Source: Thalassobellus sp050294475 (GTDB lineage Bacteria; Bacteroidota; Bacteroidia; Flavobacteriales; Flavobacteriaceae). Taken from it: DNA of 64,000 nucleotides. The DNA lies in assembly GCA_050294475.1 (NCBI GenBank), contig JBNKOE010000010.1, forward strand, positions 124,001 to 188,000. Reading direction: 5' to 3'. Positions 44,826-53,858 of this stretch are shown in pieces; positions within the stretch are counted from its first letter, which is position 1, and each line of letters begins with the position of its first letter. Position numbers and translations under genes: made by a program. A model generated the notes under the pieces. That model worked only from the letters and a program-made list of their open reading frames with translations, was not told the origin of the DNA and did no database searches.

Positions 44826-44981
44826 ATACAAAATATTAAAACGATTTTATATCAAGTAGTTGTAAGTAATGCGGAAATCAAGCTAAAATTGAACATTTTA
44901 ACTAAAAAAACCAAATGTGCTGTTTCTTGCCAACGCTCAAAATGGATTGAGGAAATCCGTAAAGAAACAAATAGAAAATGA
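44826..44981 (+). other. Start-less 51-codon open frame, possible gene remnant
   Basis: Between the pruA terminator and the defence genes, an open frame runs from a TAG at 44823 to TGA at 44979-44981 without any ATG. The last part reads KCAVSCQRSKWIEEIRKETNRK, which looks like a real protein C terminus. I do not recognise it. It may be the tail of a gene lost when the island arrived, or it may be chance. Apart from this and the terminator I see nothing in 44696-45049. Confidence 0.25.
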
Positions 44982-45049
44982 AATATTTTAGCTAAATTGA
45001 ATTTTGATTAACACATAAACCAACGCCTAAAGACTATCTAAAAAGGAGA

Positions 45050-47392
45050 ATGAATGACGTAAATAAATATTTAGAATTACTTAGTGAATTTTCCGAAAGA
45101 AAGTTAAAAGAACATTTCAAAATAAAAAAGTTAGAATTTGACCCATTTGAAATAGTAAACTCTTATTTGATTTACCAAACCATTAGAGATTACAAGTACA
45201 ATACACTTCTCTATATTCCCGATAAAGATACCAAATCACAATTCTATATTCCTGCAATATTTACGCTTGCTCTTTACAACTTCATTGACAATTTTATTGA
45301 CGATACGACTGTCTATAAAATTGGAGATATATTACAAAAAAGCGGAAATAGATATCAAATAATACGTAAGTCTGGTACAAACTTTACTTTGAGAGGTAAA
45401 AATGCAGAAATCACTATTAAGAAATCTCAAATAAAGAAGTACATAATTACCACCGCAAACTTAAAAAACAGACAAGTAAAACTCAAGTTCAACTCTTACA
45501 CAGATTTTTTTAAAGATGTTTTGAATTTAAATGAAAGTGAATTACCTTCAAAATTCAAATATAAATCTGTCATTGTTACTGATAAAAGCATCGTTTCCGA
45601 ACTAAAAGCATATAAAATAAATGGCGAACAAATACATAAAGCTTTTCCTTTTCAATATGTAACAAAATCTGGCAAACGGACGGATAATTTACCTATTGAC
45701 CCAATGCTTTTTGTAGTCAATGATTATGAAACAGTTCGCAATCATATTTTATCACAAAACATCGCAATCCGAAATATAACTTTCATTGGAGAAAATAAAT
45801 ATAAAGAACATCATCTTGAAATTACAGAAGATATAAATAATGGTAAAATCGAGAATTGTCTGCTAATTGGAAGCACAGAGCTTTCTAACAATTCGATTCC
45901 GAACTTGCGTAAATGGAAATGGACTTTAGCTGAGTTAGATTACTTTAATTATTTTACAACTTATCCAATCAATAAAATAATAACAGAAAATAGCCAGTTT
46001 ACACTCGCTTTAAATGATTTCAATAATTCAATCAAACAAATTGAAAAAGAATATGGCATTAATCTAAATGAGTTGTACAAATATGTGCGAAATATATTGC
46101 CTATAATAATCCCATCATCTAAAAGCAGACTACTCACGCAATTGGATAATGCATTAATCTACTTTGAAAAAGAAGGAGAAGACATTGTAGAAACAATATT
46201 GTCTGATATAGGAGAATATGATTATGATGACATTTGGAACGAAATATCAGATAAGTTTTTAGCTCTAATTAATTCTAAAAAAACGGCTCATTACAAATTT
46301 CAAAAGATAAAATATTTTCAAAAAATTGACTATTTAGTTGCTCCGAAAGAATATTTAGAAATTTGGCAGGAAGAAATAGATTTCTATAAAGTGAAAAATG
46401 TTATTTCATTCAAAGAGTTTAATTCTTTAACTGTTAAAAACAAAACAATCATCTTTTTAGGCTTTTTCGGTTACAATCATCTAAAGTCAATGATGTATAG
46501 TTCTAACAAGATAAATATTCTTTTATATCCACAAGAAGAAATCCATTTCAATAACTGTGAAAACAAATTAAACAAGGAAACATATCACGAACTAAAAATT
46601 GCAGACAGAAAGGCTATATCTGGTATTTCATTTAAAGAAATAGAACAGATAGAAAATATTGACGAACTAATAAATCGACTTTTTAGTCAAGACGATGAAG
46701 CAAAAATAAATCCTGACTATTCAGAAAGCTTTGCAACAAACATTATTCGTGAATTAACTTTTGAAAACGAAACCGAGAAGTTAGAATTAGACGAAAACAA
46801 AACTGTATTGCTAAAAATAAAACACCAAGAACGCTTTGAAAAAGTTAAAAACCTCAAAACAGGCGATAAAATTAGAGTTTATGATAACTCTTCTAAAGAA
46901 GAACTATACCAAGTAGCGTTAGAGTTTGATATCAATGGAGAGTTTACCAAAATCGAAGAATTTTCTAAACTGTGGAAATCAGAACTGGAATCCTTTTATA
47001 AGCAGTATAATTCCTTGAACGAATTACACCAATTACTTGTAAAAAACGGTCTTTCAATTAAAAATCCTCTTACCTTAAATAATTGGATAAAACCAGAAAG
47101 TGATGTAAAATTTCCACAAAAGAAAAAGGATTTATCAGTAATAAAGAAAACAATAAACTCTGAATTATTAAACCAGAATTACAATGATATTTTTAAATAC
47201 AGAATTGGTTACAATCGTATAATGAAATCATTAGGGAGAAAGTTCAGCTCTGAAATATCAGATTACATACAACATAAAAGAAAAGGTAAATTACTAAAAC
47301 AGTTTACAGCAAAACAAATACAACAATTTGTTGACCAAAACGCAAAAGAAAGAATCATTAAAACAATAAAGCCAATTGATTATGAACAGTAA
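45050..47392 (+). CDS. DISARM-associated large protein, DrmE-like (putative)
   Basis: Protein of 780 aa without signal peptide, membrane helix, Walker motif, HKD motif or methyltransferase motif. Visible parts: a N-terminal alpha/beta domain (LLYIPDKDTKSQFYIPAIFTL), a small beta-barrel-like segment around 95-155 (GDILQKSGNRYQIIRKSG ... IKKYIITTANLKNRQVK), a segment near 200-280 (AFPFQYVTKSGKRTDNLPIDPM, CLLIGSTELS), a Rossmann-like stretch (IIFLGFFGYNHLKSMM) and a second small barrel (NLKTGDKIRVYD). The name DrmE-like rests on size and on position before drmA and drmB, as for the accessory protein of class 2 DISARM. The purine stretch AAAAGGAGA lies only 1 nt from the ATG. It overlaps drmA by 11 bp. 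Confidence 0.55.
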   Translation: MNDVNKYLELLSEFSERKLKEHFKIKKLEFDPFEIVNSYLIYQTIRDYKYNTLLYIPDKDTKSQFYIPAIFTLALYNFIDNFIDDTTVYKIGDILQKSGNRYQIIRKSGTNFTLRGKNAEITIKKSQIKKYIITTANLKNRQVKLKFNSYTDFFKDVLNLNESELPSKFKYKSVIVTDKSIVSELKAYKINGEQIHKAFPFQYVTKSGKRTDNLPIDPMLFVVNDYETVRNHILSQNIAIRNITFIGENKYKEHHLEITEDINNGKIENCLLIGSTELSNNSIPNLRKWKWTLAELDYFNYFTTYPINKIITENSQFTLALNDFNNSIKQIEKEYGINLNELYKYVRNILPIIIPSSKSRLLTQLDNALIYFEKEGEDIVETILSDIGEYDYDDIWNEISDKFLALINSKKTAHYKFQKIKYFQKIDYLVAPKEYLEIWQEEIDFYKVKNVISFKEFNSLTVKNKTIIFLGFFGYNHLKSMMYSSNKINILLYPQEEIHFNNCENKLNKETYHELKIADRKAISGISFKEIEQIENIDELINRLFSQDDEAKINPDYSESFATNIIRELTFENETEKLELDENKTVLLKIKHQERFEKVKNLKTGDKIRVYDNSSKEELYQVALEFDINGEFTKIEEFSKLWKSELESFYKQYNSLNELHQLLVKNGLSIKNPLTLNNWIKPESDVKFPQKKKDLSVIKKTINSELLNQNYNDIFKYRIGYNRIMKSLGRKFSSEISDYIQHKRKGKLLKQFTAKQIQQFVDQNAKERIIKTIKPIDYEQ

Positions 47393-50300
47393 TCACGATA
47401 CAATAGCACGAGATATTTTTCAAGAAAGAATCAAAAAAGGTCTGTTAGGTCCCGGCTCAGATATTTTTGTGGATGAAAGTGATAAAAATGAAGAAATTAT
47501 ATCAGATTACCCTTTACAGAGGTATTATACTGGTGTGTTATTTCCTGAACAAATCAGAAAAGATGATTCCGAAGATGAAGTAGGTAGAGAGACAGAAAGT
47601 GACAATGAAGAAGATTTACAAGATGATGATGCGTCAGAACTCAAATCAGATTCTAAAAATCATTCTACTTCAAGCAAAGGAGATAGTAAAGATGATGAAT
47701 TAAAAATATCTCAAAACACATTTTTTCCATCCAATATTGGTTTAACTTTTTGTGTCGACAGTGGAGTAAAAGAACTTGATGTTGAGTTTAGTTTTGGTCT
47801 ATATTCCCAAGTAACAAGTGATATAAAAATAAAAGTAACTAAAAGAGATTTTGAAGAGTTTAACAATCATCCTTTATTTCCTTTCAAAAAAATTATAAGC
47901 TATGAAGATGACTATATGATTTTGAAACCCGAATTAAGTGGAAAAAAGTTAAGAGGAAATAGCCGAAGCCCAAGAACAGAAGATTATGCAAAGTTAGATG
48001 ATTTTAAAAAGTCTGACGGTTATAAGGATAGTCCACTTCCACCGATATTTCACAACTTTGAAAAGCTAATAGGTAGGACTTGGAAACGAGAAAATATTGT
48101 TATAAATGAAAAGATATCTGTTTCAGATATTTCAAAGCCTTGTACAATATTTGAACAAAATCTAAAAAAGAAAACAAGTGATTATTTAAGGGTTTCATAT
48201 ACAGTTAAAACATACCACATAAAGCAAAACCCTGAAAATACTTATGTCAAAATACAGTTAGCAAATACTTCAGACAAACATCCATCAGACCAGTTTTCAA
48301 ATGCAAAAGAGCTTTTAAACCAAAAATGTATATTTCAAGCTAAAGTCAAAGTAAAGTCAAATGAATTAAGTCCTTACAAATCATACATAGAATTAAATCC
48401 TTTAGACAAGGAAGCCGAAGTATTAAACTACTTGTATAAAGATAAGTTAAGCTATGGAATTGGTCATAACTGCTCTGTAATTTGGGATGATGATAGAAGT
48501 ACAATACAAACTTCATTTTTACCACAATATGACGTAAAAGACACAAAAAACAGTTTTTCCGAAGAAGATTTTAAAGACAACCCAAATGACTTTAATTTAC
48601 TTAATAATAGTTTAGATATATATAGTCTATCTCATTTCTCAAATGAAAAGAAGAACGAAGTAATTGAAAGATTAAAAACCTTTGTCAATTTATATGGTAT
48701 TTGGATTTTCGAACAAAAGAAAACAAGCTCATCAAATAAAGAAATTGAAAATCACATATTTAAGAATTTAGACTATAATCTTAACAGATTAAGGTTAAAT
48801 ATTGAATTGCTAAATGATGATAAAATCTTTAGGGCATTTCAATTAGCAAATTCAGCAATGCTAATACAAATCATTTTATCAAATGATGATGATTTCTCAG
48901 GTAGAGAAAAAGACTTATCAGAATTAAATGCTTCGATTGATTACGATAATATTAACTATTTTAAAAACTACAATTTCAATAAACTTTCATTTGGAAAACC
49001 TAAATACAGACCATTTCAATTAGCTTTTCTACTACTTAATATAGACAGCATAACTGATTTAAAATCGGAAGCAAGAAACAAAGTAGTTGACTTAATCTGG
49101 TTTCCTACTGGTGGTGGAAAAACAGAAGCATATCTATCCGTTGGTGCTTTTACAATAATCTATCGCAGATTAATGAATGATACAGGATATGATGGAACTT
49201 CTGTAATAATGCGTTACACATTAAGGTTACTTACAGCCCAACAGTTTGAAAGAGCTTCAAGGTTAATTGTTTCATTAGAATTTTTAAGAAAACAATTTGA
49301 ACAAGAGTTACGAGAAGAGCCTATTACAATAGGAATGTGGGTTGGAATGTCATCTACACCAAATTCATTAAAAGAAGCTGAAGAAAAAGTTGAAGATATT
49401 AATGAAGAATGTAATAAAAAAGATGGAATTCCTGATAACAAAAATGTGTTTCAAATAAGTTCTTGTTCTTGGTGTGGAACAAAACTCATAACTAAAAACG
49501 AACTCAATAATTGGATATTTGGTTTTAAAATTGAAGGAAAGAAAAAAGACTCAAAATTCAAAATAAAGTGTGTAAACAAAAAATGTCATTTTCATAATGA
49601 ACTTCCTATTCAAGTAGTTGATGAAATGCTTTATGAAAAGCCACCTACTCTACTTTTTGGAACAGTAGATAAATTTGCAATGTTGGCTTGGAAATCACAA
49701 GGAAACAGTTTTTTTAACTCACTAAACGACAGTTTACCACCTGATTTAATTATTCAGGATGAATTACACTTACTAACTGGTCCATTAGGCACGATTACAG
49801 GAATATTTGAAAGCGTTATTGAAATGCTTTGTTCTAAAAATGGGAGAAAACCTAAAATAATATCTTCAACTGCAACAACTCGAAATACAAATGAACAAAT
49901 AAAAGCGTTATACGGTAATGATAAAATTGTAAATGTTTTTCCACCATCAGGTTTGAGTTATTCGGATAGCTTTTTCGCTAAAGTTTCTACTACAAAAAGC
50001 ACAAGAAGATATATTGGTTTTATTCCAACAGGAAAATCATCGATTGACACACAATTACAAATGTTAGCCAATTTGTTTGTAGCTCGTTTAGAAGTGTACA
50101 AACAACTCATTTCAAACGGAGTAAATGATTATGAGATTTTTGATAAATATTGGACGCTTATTTCATATTATAATAGTTTAAAAGACGTAGGTAAAATCCA
50201 TAATAAGGTTGGAGATGAAATTTCAACATTTACTTCTGCCTTACAAAAGAAGCTGTATGGTAACGAACAAAATTATGTGTTCAACTATGCTTCTTTATAC

Positions 50301-51095
50301 AATCGTGATGAAGAACTCACAAGCAGAATTGATAGCACAAAAATTAAACAGACACTTAAACGCTTGGAAGAAAATACTTTTGACAAAGATACCATACAAA
50401 GGTATCCCAATAGAAACACCTATGTGAAATCTGGAATAATTGATTTAGTCTTAGCTACAAATATGATTTCAGTAGGTATTGATATTGAACGGTTTAATGT
50501 AATACTTATGAATAGTCAGCCCAAAAACGTGGCAGAATATATTCAAGCTTCAAGTAGAGTTGGTAGAAAATATAAAGGTTTAGTAATTGATTTATTGGAC
50601 GCAAACAGAGCAAGAGATAAATCCCATTTTGAACATTTCATCCCTTTTCATCAAGCATTTTATAAAAGTGTAGAACCTGTTAGTTTAACACCTTTTACAG
50701 AAAATACACTTGAAAAAATGCTTGCCAGTATTATGATAACTTATGTTAGGCATAAAGTTATAGGAATGGCATCAAATAATTCTGCTCAATATTTTCAACC
50801 AGAAATGTTAGATGGTTTAAAAGACGAAATGAAAAAACGATATTCAACTGATGCTAAAGTATATCATTTATTTGAAAGTAAATTAAAAGAGCTTTCGGAT
50901 GATTGGTTAGAGCAAATAGAAAATCACGACTTAAAAAATTATGAAGCTACAAAAACCGAAATTGGGTTACTTGTTAAACCAGCAGAAAAGAGTTTTGATA
51001 AAGATGATTTATGGTCTGTTATGCAATCTATGAGAGAAATAGACACAAATTCATTTATTAGAGTTGGACTTCCAAATATTAGAAAAAATGGCTAA
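47382..51095 (+). CDS. drmA: DISARM helicase DrmA (SF2)
   Basis: Protein of 1238 aa less one stop (1237 residues) from the ATG at 47382, inside the end of the previous gene. A TTG six bases earlier is not needed. Residues 59-108 form a strongly acidic Asp/Glu/Ser linker after a short N-terminal domain (DYPLQRYYTGVLFPEQ). The helicase core has Walker A PTGGGKTEAY (575-584), DELH (793-796), SSTATTRN (828-835) and motif VI QASSRVGR (1055-1062). A four-Cys zinc site (SCSWCGTK and KCVNKKCHFH) is inserted between motifs I and II. After motif VI comes LLDANRARDKSHFEHF and VSLTPFTENT, the DrmA hallmark. The family works with DrmB in phage restriction. It overlaps drmB by 8 bp. Confidence 0.85.
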   Translation: MNSNHDTIARDIFQERIKKGLLGPGSDIFVDESDKNEEIISDYPLQRYYTGVLFPEQIRKDDSEDEVGRETESDNEEDLQDDDASELKSDSKNHSTSSKGDSKDDELKISQNTFFPSNIGLTFCVDSGVKELDVEFSFGLYSQVTSDIKIKVTKRDFEEFNNHPLFPFKKIISYEDDYMILKPELSGKKLRGNSRSPRTEDYAKLDDFKKSDGYKDSPLPPIFHNFEKLIGRTWKRENIVINEKISVSDISKPCTIFEQNLKKKTSDYLRVSYTVKTYHIKQNPENTYVKIQLANTSDKHPSDQFSNAKELLNQKCIFQAKVKVKSNELSPYKSYIELNPLDKEAEVLNYLYKDKLSYGIGHNCSVIWDDDRSTIQTSFLPQYDVKDTKNSFSEEDFKDNPNDFNLLNNSLDIYSLSHFSNEKKNEVIERLKTFVNLYGIWIFEQKKTSSSNKEIENHIFKNLDYNLNRLRLNIELLNDDKIFRAFQLANSAMLIQIILSNDDDFSGREKDLSELNASIDYDNINYFKNYNFNKLSFGKPKYRPFQLAFLLLNIDSITDLKSEARNKVVDLIWFPTGGGKTEAYLSVGAFTIIYRRLMNDTGYDGTSVIMRYTLRLLTAQQFERASRLIVSLEFLRKQFEQELREEPITIGMWVGMSSTPNSLKEAEEKVEDINEECNKKDGIPDNKNVFQISSCSWCGTKLITKNELNNWIFGFKIEGKKKDSKFKIKCVNKKCHFHNELPIQVVDEMLYEKPPTLLFGTVDKFAMLAWKSQGNSFFNSLNDSLPPDLIIQDELHLLTGPLGTITGIFESVIEMLCSKNGRKPKIISSTATTRNTNEQIKALYGNDKIVNVFPPSGLSYSDSFFAKVSTTKSTRRYIGFIPTGKSSIDTQLQMLANLFVARLEVYKQLISNGVNDYEIFDKYWTLISYYNSLKDVGKIHNKVGDEISTFTSALQKKLYGNEQNYVFNYASLYNRDEELTSRIDSTKIKQTLKRLEENTFDKDTIQRYPNRNTYVKSGIIDLVLATNMISVGIDIERFNVILMNSQPKNVAEYIQASSRVGRKYKGLVIDLLDANRARDKSHFEHFIPFHQAFYKSVEPVSLTPFTENTLEKMLASIMITYVRHKVIGMASNNSAQYFQPEMLDGLKDEMKKRYSTDAKVYHLFESKLKELSDDWLEQIENHDLKNYEATKTEIGLLVKPAEKSFDKDDLWSVMQSMREIDTNSFIRVGLPNIRKNG

Positions 51096-53076
51096 ATACA
51101 CAGAATTACAAACGAGAAAATTAATTAGTTCTTATGGTGGAGTTGGTTCAATAATTGAAACAATAGACGGAGCTTTAATGATTAAGGATTTTGATAAATG
51201 GAAATACTTTTTTCTAATTGAAAAAGGCAAAATTGAAGTTCAGGAAAACGAAAGAATTAATGATGACCGTTTATTAAAACGATTAAAATTCTATTTTCCA
51301 GACTTAAATCAAATAGTTAAAGTTCCTGCGAATTATTCTGCATTTTATAACACTTCTTTACCTAAATTAAAAGACCATATAGTTGATGCTGAATATTTTC
51401 CGAAATGGATGTATTGCAATAAATGTAATAGCATTAAACATATTGATGATTGGTACAAAGGTTGGAAAATCGCTTTTCATAGTAAAGATAGAAATAAACT
51501 AGATGACACTTTTACGCCACCAAAGTGTTATAAATGTTATCAAAAGGCTAAGAAGAATAAAGAAAAGAGAAGATATTATGTTTTAGAACAAGTAAGGTTT
51601 ATAATGACCGCACCTAATGGAAATATAAAAGACATTCCTTGGCAAAATTGGACAAACTTAACAAGAGAAAAAGATGAAAACGGTCAGAAAAAAATCACTT
51701 TCAATGGAAAATGTTGCAATAAACAAGATTTAAGATACCTTAAAGATGGTAGAAACCCAGACTTTACAGGAGTTAGAATACAATGTAAAAACCCTGACTG
51801 CAAAACGAATGCTAAACAGCAATCTTTGATTGGTTTAATGGGATTACGTGTTCCAGATTTCAACGAAAACGGAGAAATTAAAACCATTGTTGATACTGAT
51901 GGAAATCCAGTTTTAGATGTTAAGGGAAAAGAACAAAAAGTAATGTTTAAAGCTGTTATTCGTACAAGTAATAGCGTTTACTATCCTTTAATAACTAACA
52001 GTTTGTACTTACCGACTATCGAAATCAAAAAAGAAATTAAGGATAAAATCAAAACTCTTTATGAAGATGCTGAATTTTCATCTGAAAAAATCCAAGCAAA
52101 GATAAATAATGAGCAACTTCAACTTACAATAAGTCAGATTGAAGAAGTTATGTTTCCTGAGAATCAAGATTTCATTAAAGAAGTTGATTACAGACTAAGA
52201 GAATATCAGTATTTAATAACTAACGAAAGTCCTGACGATAAAAACCTTGTTTTTGAGCAAGTAAATTCAAATGAGTTAGTCAATTTTGGTATCAGCAAAT
52301 TACTAAAAGTTAATAGGTTAAAGTTAACATCAGTTCAAACAGGTTACAGTCGTCAAGACCCAATTGACAAAGACCTGTTTGCTAACAAAACGATGGAAGA
52401 TTACATTCCTGTAAGCCAACACGCTGTTAAAGCTAAATACACAACTTCAAAAGGAAAAAACACCAAATTATTACCTGGAATAGAAAGCTTTGGAGAAGGA
52501 ATATTTATAAATTTTGATAAAGAAAAAATAACTAAATGGTTTGAAAACTGTTCTAAAAGTGAATCCTTCAAAAAAAGAATTGAAACATTAAAAAATAATG
52601 CGGAAACTTCCACTTTTAGGCCTTCAGAAGAAAAAGAAAAGATGCTTGCTAATTTAGAGTATTTAACTACATTTCTCTTCATACATACTTTTTCACATAT
52701 TTTAATCAAAGAATTGGAATTTTTAACTGGTTATCCAGCAACATCACTTTCGGAAAGACTTTATGTGAATAAAGATGAAATGCAAGGGGTATTGATTTAC
52801 ACAATGGCGGGAGCCGAAGGAAGTTTTGGCGGTTTAGTTTCACAAGCAAATCCTGAGAGATTTTCGAAAATATTAAATTCATCTTTAGCACGTGCTAAAG
52901 ACTGTGCATCTGATCCAATCTGCTATCATTCCGAAGGACAAGGTGTAGGTGGACTGAATCTCGCTTCGTGTTATTCTTGTGGATTACTGCCTGAAACATC
53001 TTGTGAGGAATTTAATAGCTATTTAGATAGAGCAATATTAATAGATGATGAATTTGGATTTTATAAGGATAATTAA
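51088..53076 (+). CDS. drmB: DISARM DUF1998 protein DrmB
   Basis: Protein of 662 aa from the ATG at 51088 (MAKYTELQTRKLISSYGG). An upstream in-frame ATG at 51064 is less likely. The N-terminal RKLISSYGGVGSIIE corresponds to the R-S-Q-x-x-x-x-Y-G-x-G segment of DrmB proteins. A zinc ribbon uses Cys110, Cys113, Cys147 and Cys150. A second Cys group sits at GKCCNKQD and QCKNPDCKT. DUF1998 occupies about 535-650: FIHTFSHILIKELEFLTGYP, MAGAEGSFGGLVSQANP, and C-terminal Cys in CASDPICYH, ASCYSCG and TSCEEF. DrmB forms a complex with DrmA. The overlaps imply coupled translation of all three genes. Confidence 0.85.
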   Translation: MAKYTELQTRKLISSYGGVGSIIETIDGALMIKDFDKWKYFFLIEKGKIEVQENERINDDRLLKRLKFYFPDLNQIVKVPANYSAFYNTSLPKLKDHIVDAEYFPKWMYCNKCNSIKHIDDWYKGWKIAFHSKDRNKLDDTFTPPKCYKCYQKAKKNKEKRRYYVLEQVRFIMTAPNGNIKDIPWQNWTNLTREKDENGQKKITFNGKCCNKQDLRYLKDGRNPDFTGVRIQCKNPDCKTNAKQQSLIGLMGLRVPDFNENGEIKTIVDTDGNPVLDVKGKEQKVMFKAVIRTSNSVYYPLITNSLYLPTIEIKKEIKDKIKTLYEDAEFSSEKIQAKINNEQLQLTISQIEEVMFPENQDFIKEVDYRLREYQYLITNESPDDKNLVFEQVNSNELVNFGISKLLKVNRLKLTSVQTGYSRQDPIDKDLFANKTMEDYIPVSQHAVKAKYTTSKGKNTKLLPGIESFGEGIFINFDKEKITKWFENCSKSESFKKRIETLKNNAETSTFRPSEEKEKMLANLEYLTTFLFIHTFSHILIKELEFLTGYPATSLSERLYVNKDEMQGVLIYTMAGAEGSFGGLVSQANPERFSKILNSSLARAKDCASDPICYHSEGQGVGGLNLASCYSCGLLPETSCEEFNSYLDRAILIDDEFGFYKDN

Positions 53077-53223
53077 ATGAACGGAATACAAAAAGCCAAC
53101 GCTACACCAAAAATTGTAAAAGAGTATGTCTGGCCAACTCTCACATTTGAATTAAATAACATACATCCGAAAACCAAGCTGAACGTGAAAAGCACTATGC
53201 ACAACAAAGTGTGTAAAACATAG
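53077..53223 (+). other. 48-codon open frame directly after drmB, doubtful
   Basis: An ATG begins on the base after the drmB stop codon and the frame runs 48 codons to TAG at 53221-53223. The peptide (NGIQKANATPKIVKEYVW ... HNKVCKT) has no clear domain, and its end lies inside an inverted-repeat arm. It may be non-coding boundary sequence that happens to stay open. A coupled small protein cannot be excluded. Confidence 0.2.
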
Positions 53224-53384
53224 CTATTATAAGCTTTCCGAAAGGTTTTTGTTTATTTACAAAGTACACCAAATTTTTATTTGGTTATATTTAGAAAAGA
53301 AAATTAAACATAAAAAATTCGGCTCGTGCTAAATCCGAAAAGTTAGCGTTTATTTATACGCTACGTTTCATATACAATACCGTT
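53191..53384. repeat. Inverted boundary sequences downstream of the DISARM-like genes
   Basis: The left arm (53201-53225, ACAACAAAGTGTGTAAAACA then TAGCT) and the right arm (53360-53384, GCTACGTTTCATATACAATA then CCGTT) are imperfect reverse complements, especially ...GTGTnTnAAAC...TAGC against GCTA...GTTT...ATACA. A small palindrome AGCGT/ACGCT lies at 53345-53362. Similar TATACA/TGTGTATA pairs are common around accessory genes in flavobacteria. The DNA in between (53226-53359) has no gene. The window shows one copy only, so a mobile cassette role is inference. Confidence 0.45.
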
Positions 53385-53417
53385 AAACCAGCCTTTCAAA
53401 AAACATTCAACATCATA

Positions 53418-53858
53418 ATGAAAAAAGGAATATTAATCTTATTTTGTTTATTACTTATTGTTTCTTGTAAATCGACACAAATAACAAAAACAGAAGTTAT
53501 TAAATTAGCTGAATCTAGTAAAAGTTGGAACGGAAACAACCTACCAAACTACCCAACAGATGCTCCAAAAATTACTATCTTAAAATATACTATTCCTCCA
53601 AAAACGAAATTAAAAATTCACAAACATTTAGTTATTAATGCTGGTGTATTAATAAAAGGAGAACTTACTGTTGTAGATGAAGACAATAACACCTTAGTGC
53701 TAAAAGAAGGTGATGCTTTAATAGAACTAGTAAACAAGTTTCATTATGGAGAAAACAAAAGCAATAAACCTGCTGAAATAATTGTTTTTTATGCTGGAGA
53801 CTCAGAAACACCTTTAACCATAATTAAAAATGATTCAAATAAGAAAAGTAATCATTAA
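53418..53858 (+). CDS. Cupin-domain lipoprotein
   Basis: Protein of 146 aa with an SPII signal (ILILFCLLLIVSC). A single cupin domain shows LKIHKHLVINAGVLIKGELTVVDE (His pair at KIHKH) and KEGDALIELVNKFHYGEN (Glu and His of motif 2). A metal is therefore likely. Enzymatic or binding role unknown. It lies right after the defence locus and ends with no gap against the convergent T9SS gene. It is probably ordinary chromosome, not part of the defence locus. Confidence 0.85.
   Translation: MKKGILILFCLLLIVSCKSTQITKTEVIKLAESSKSWNGNNLPNYPTDAPKITILKYTIPPKTKLKIHKHLVINAGVLIKGELTVVDEDNNTLVLKEGDALIELVNKFHYGENKSNKPAEIIVFYAGDSETPLTIIKNDSNKKSNH

Noticed and set aside
53418..53858. Cupin lipoprotein as a fourth member of the defence system
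   Set aside because: It has an export signal and its own upstream region, and lies beyond the inverted boundary sequences. Nothing ties it to drmAB.
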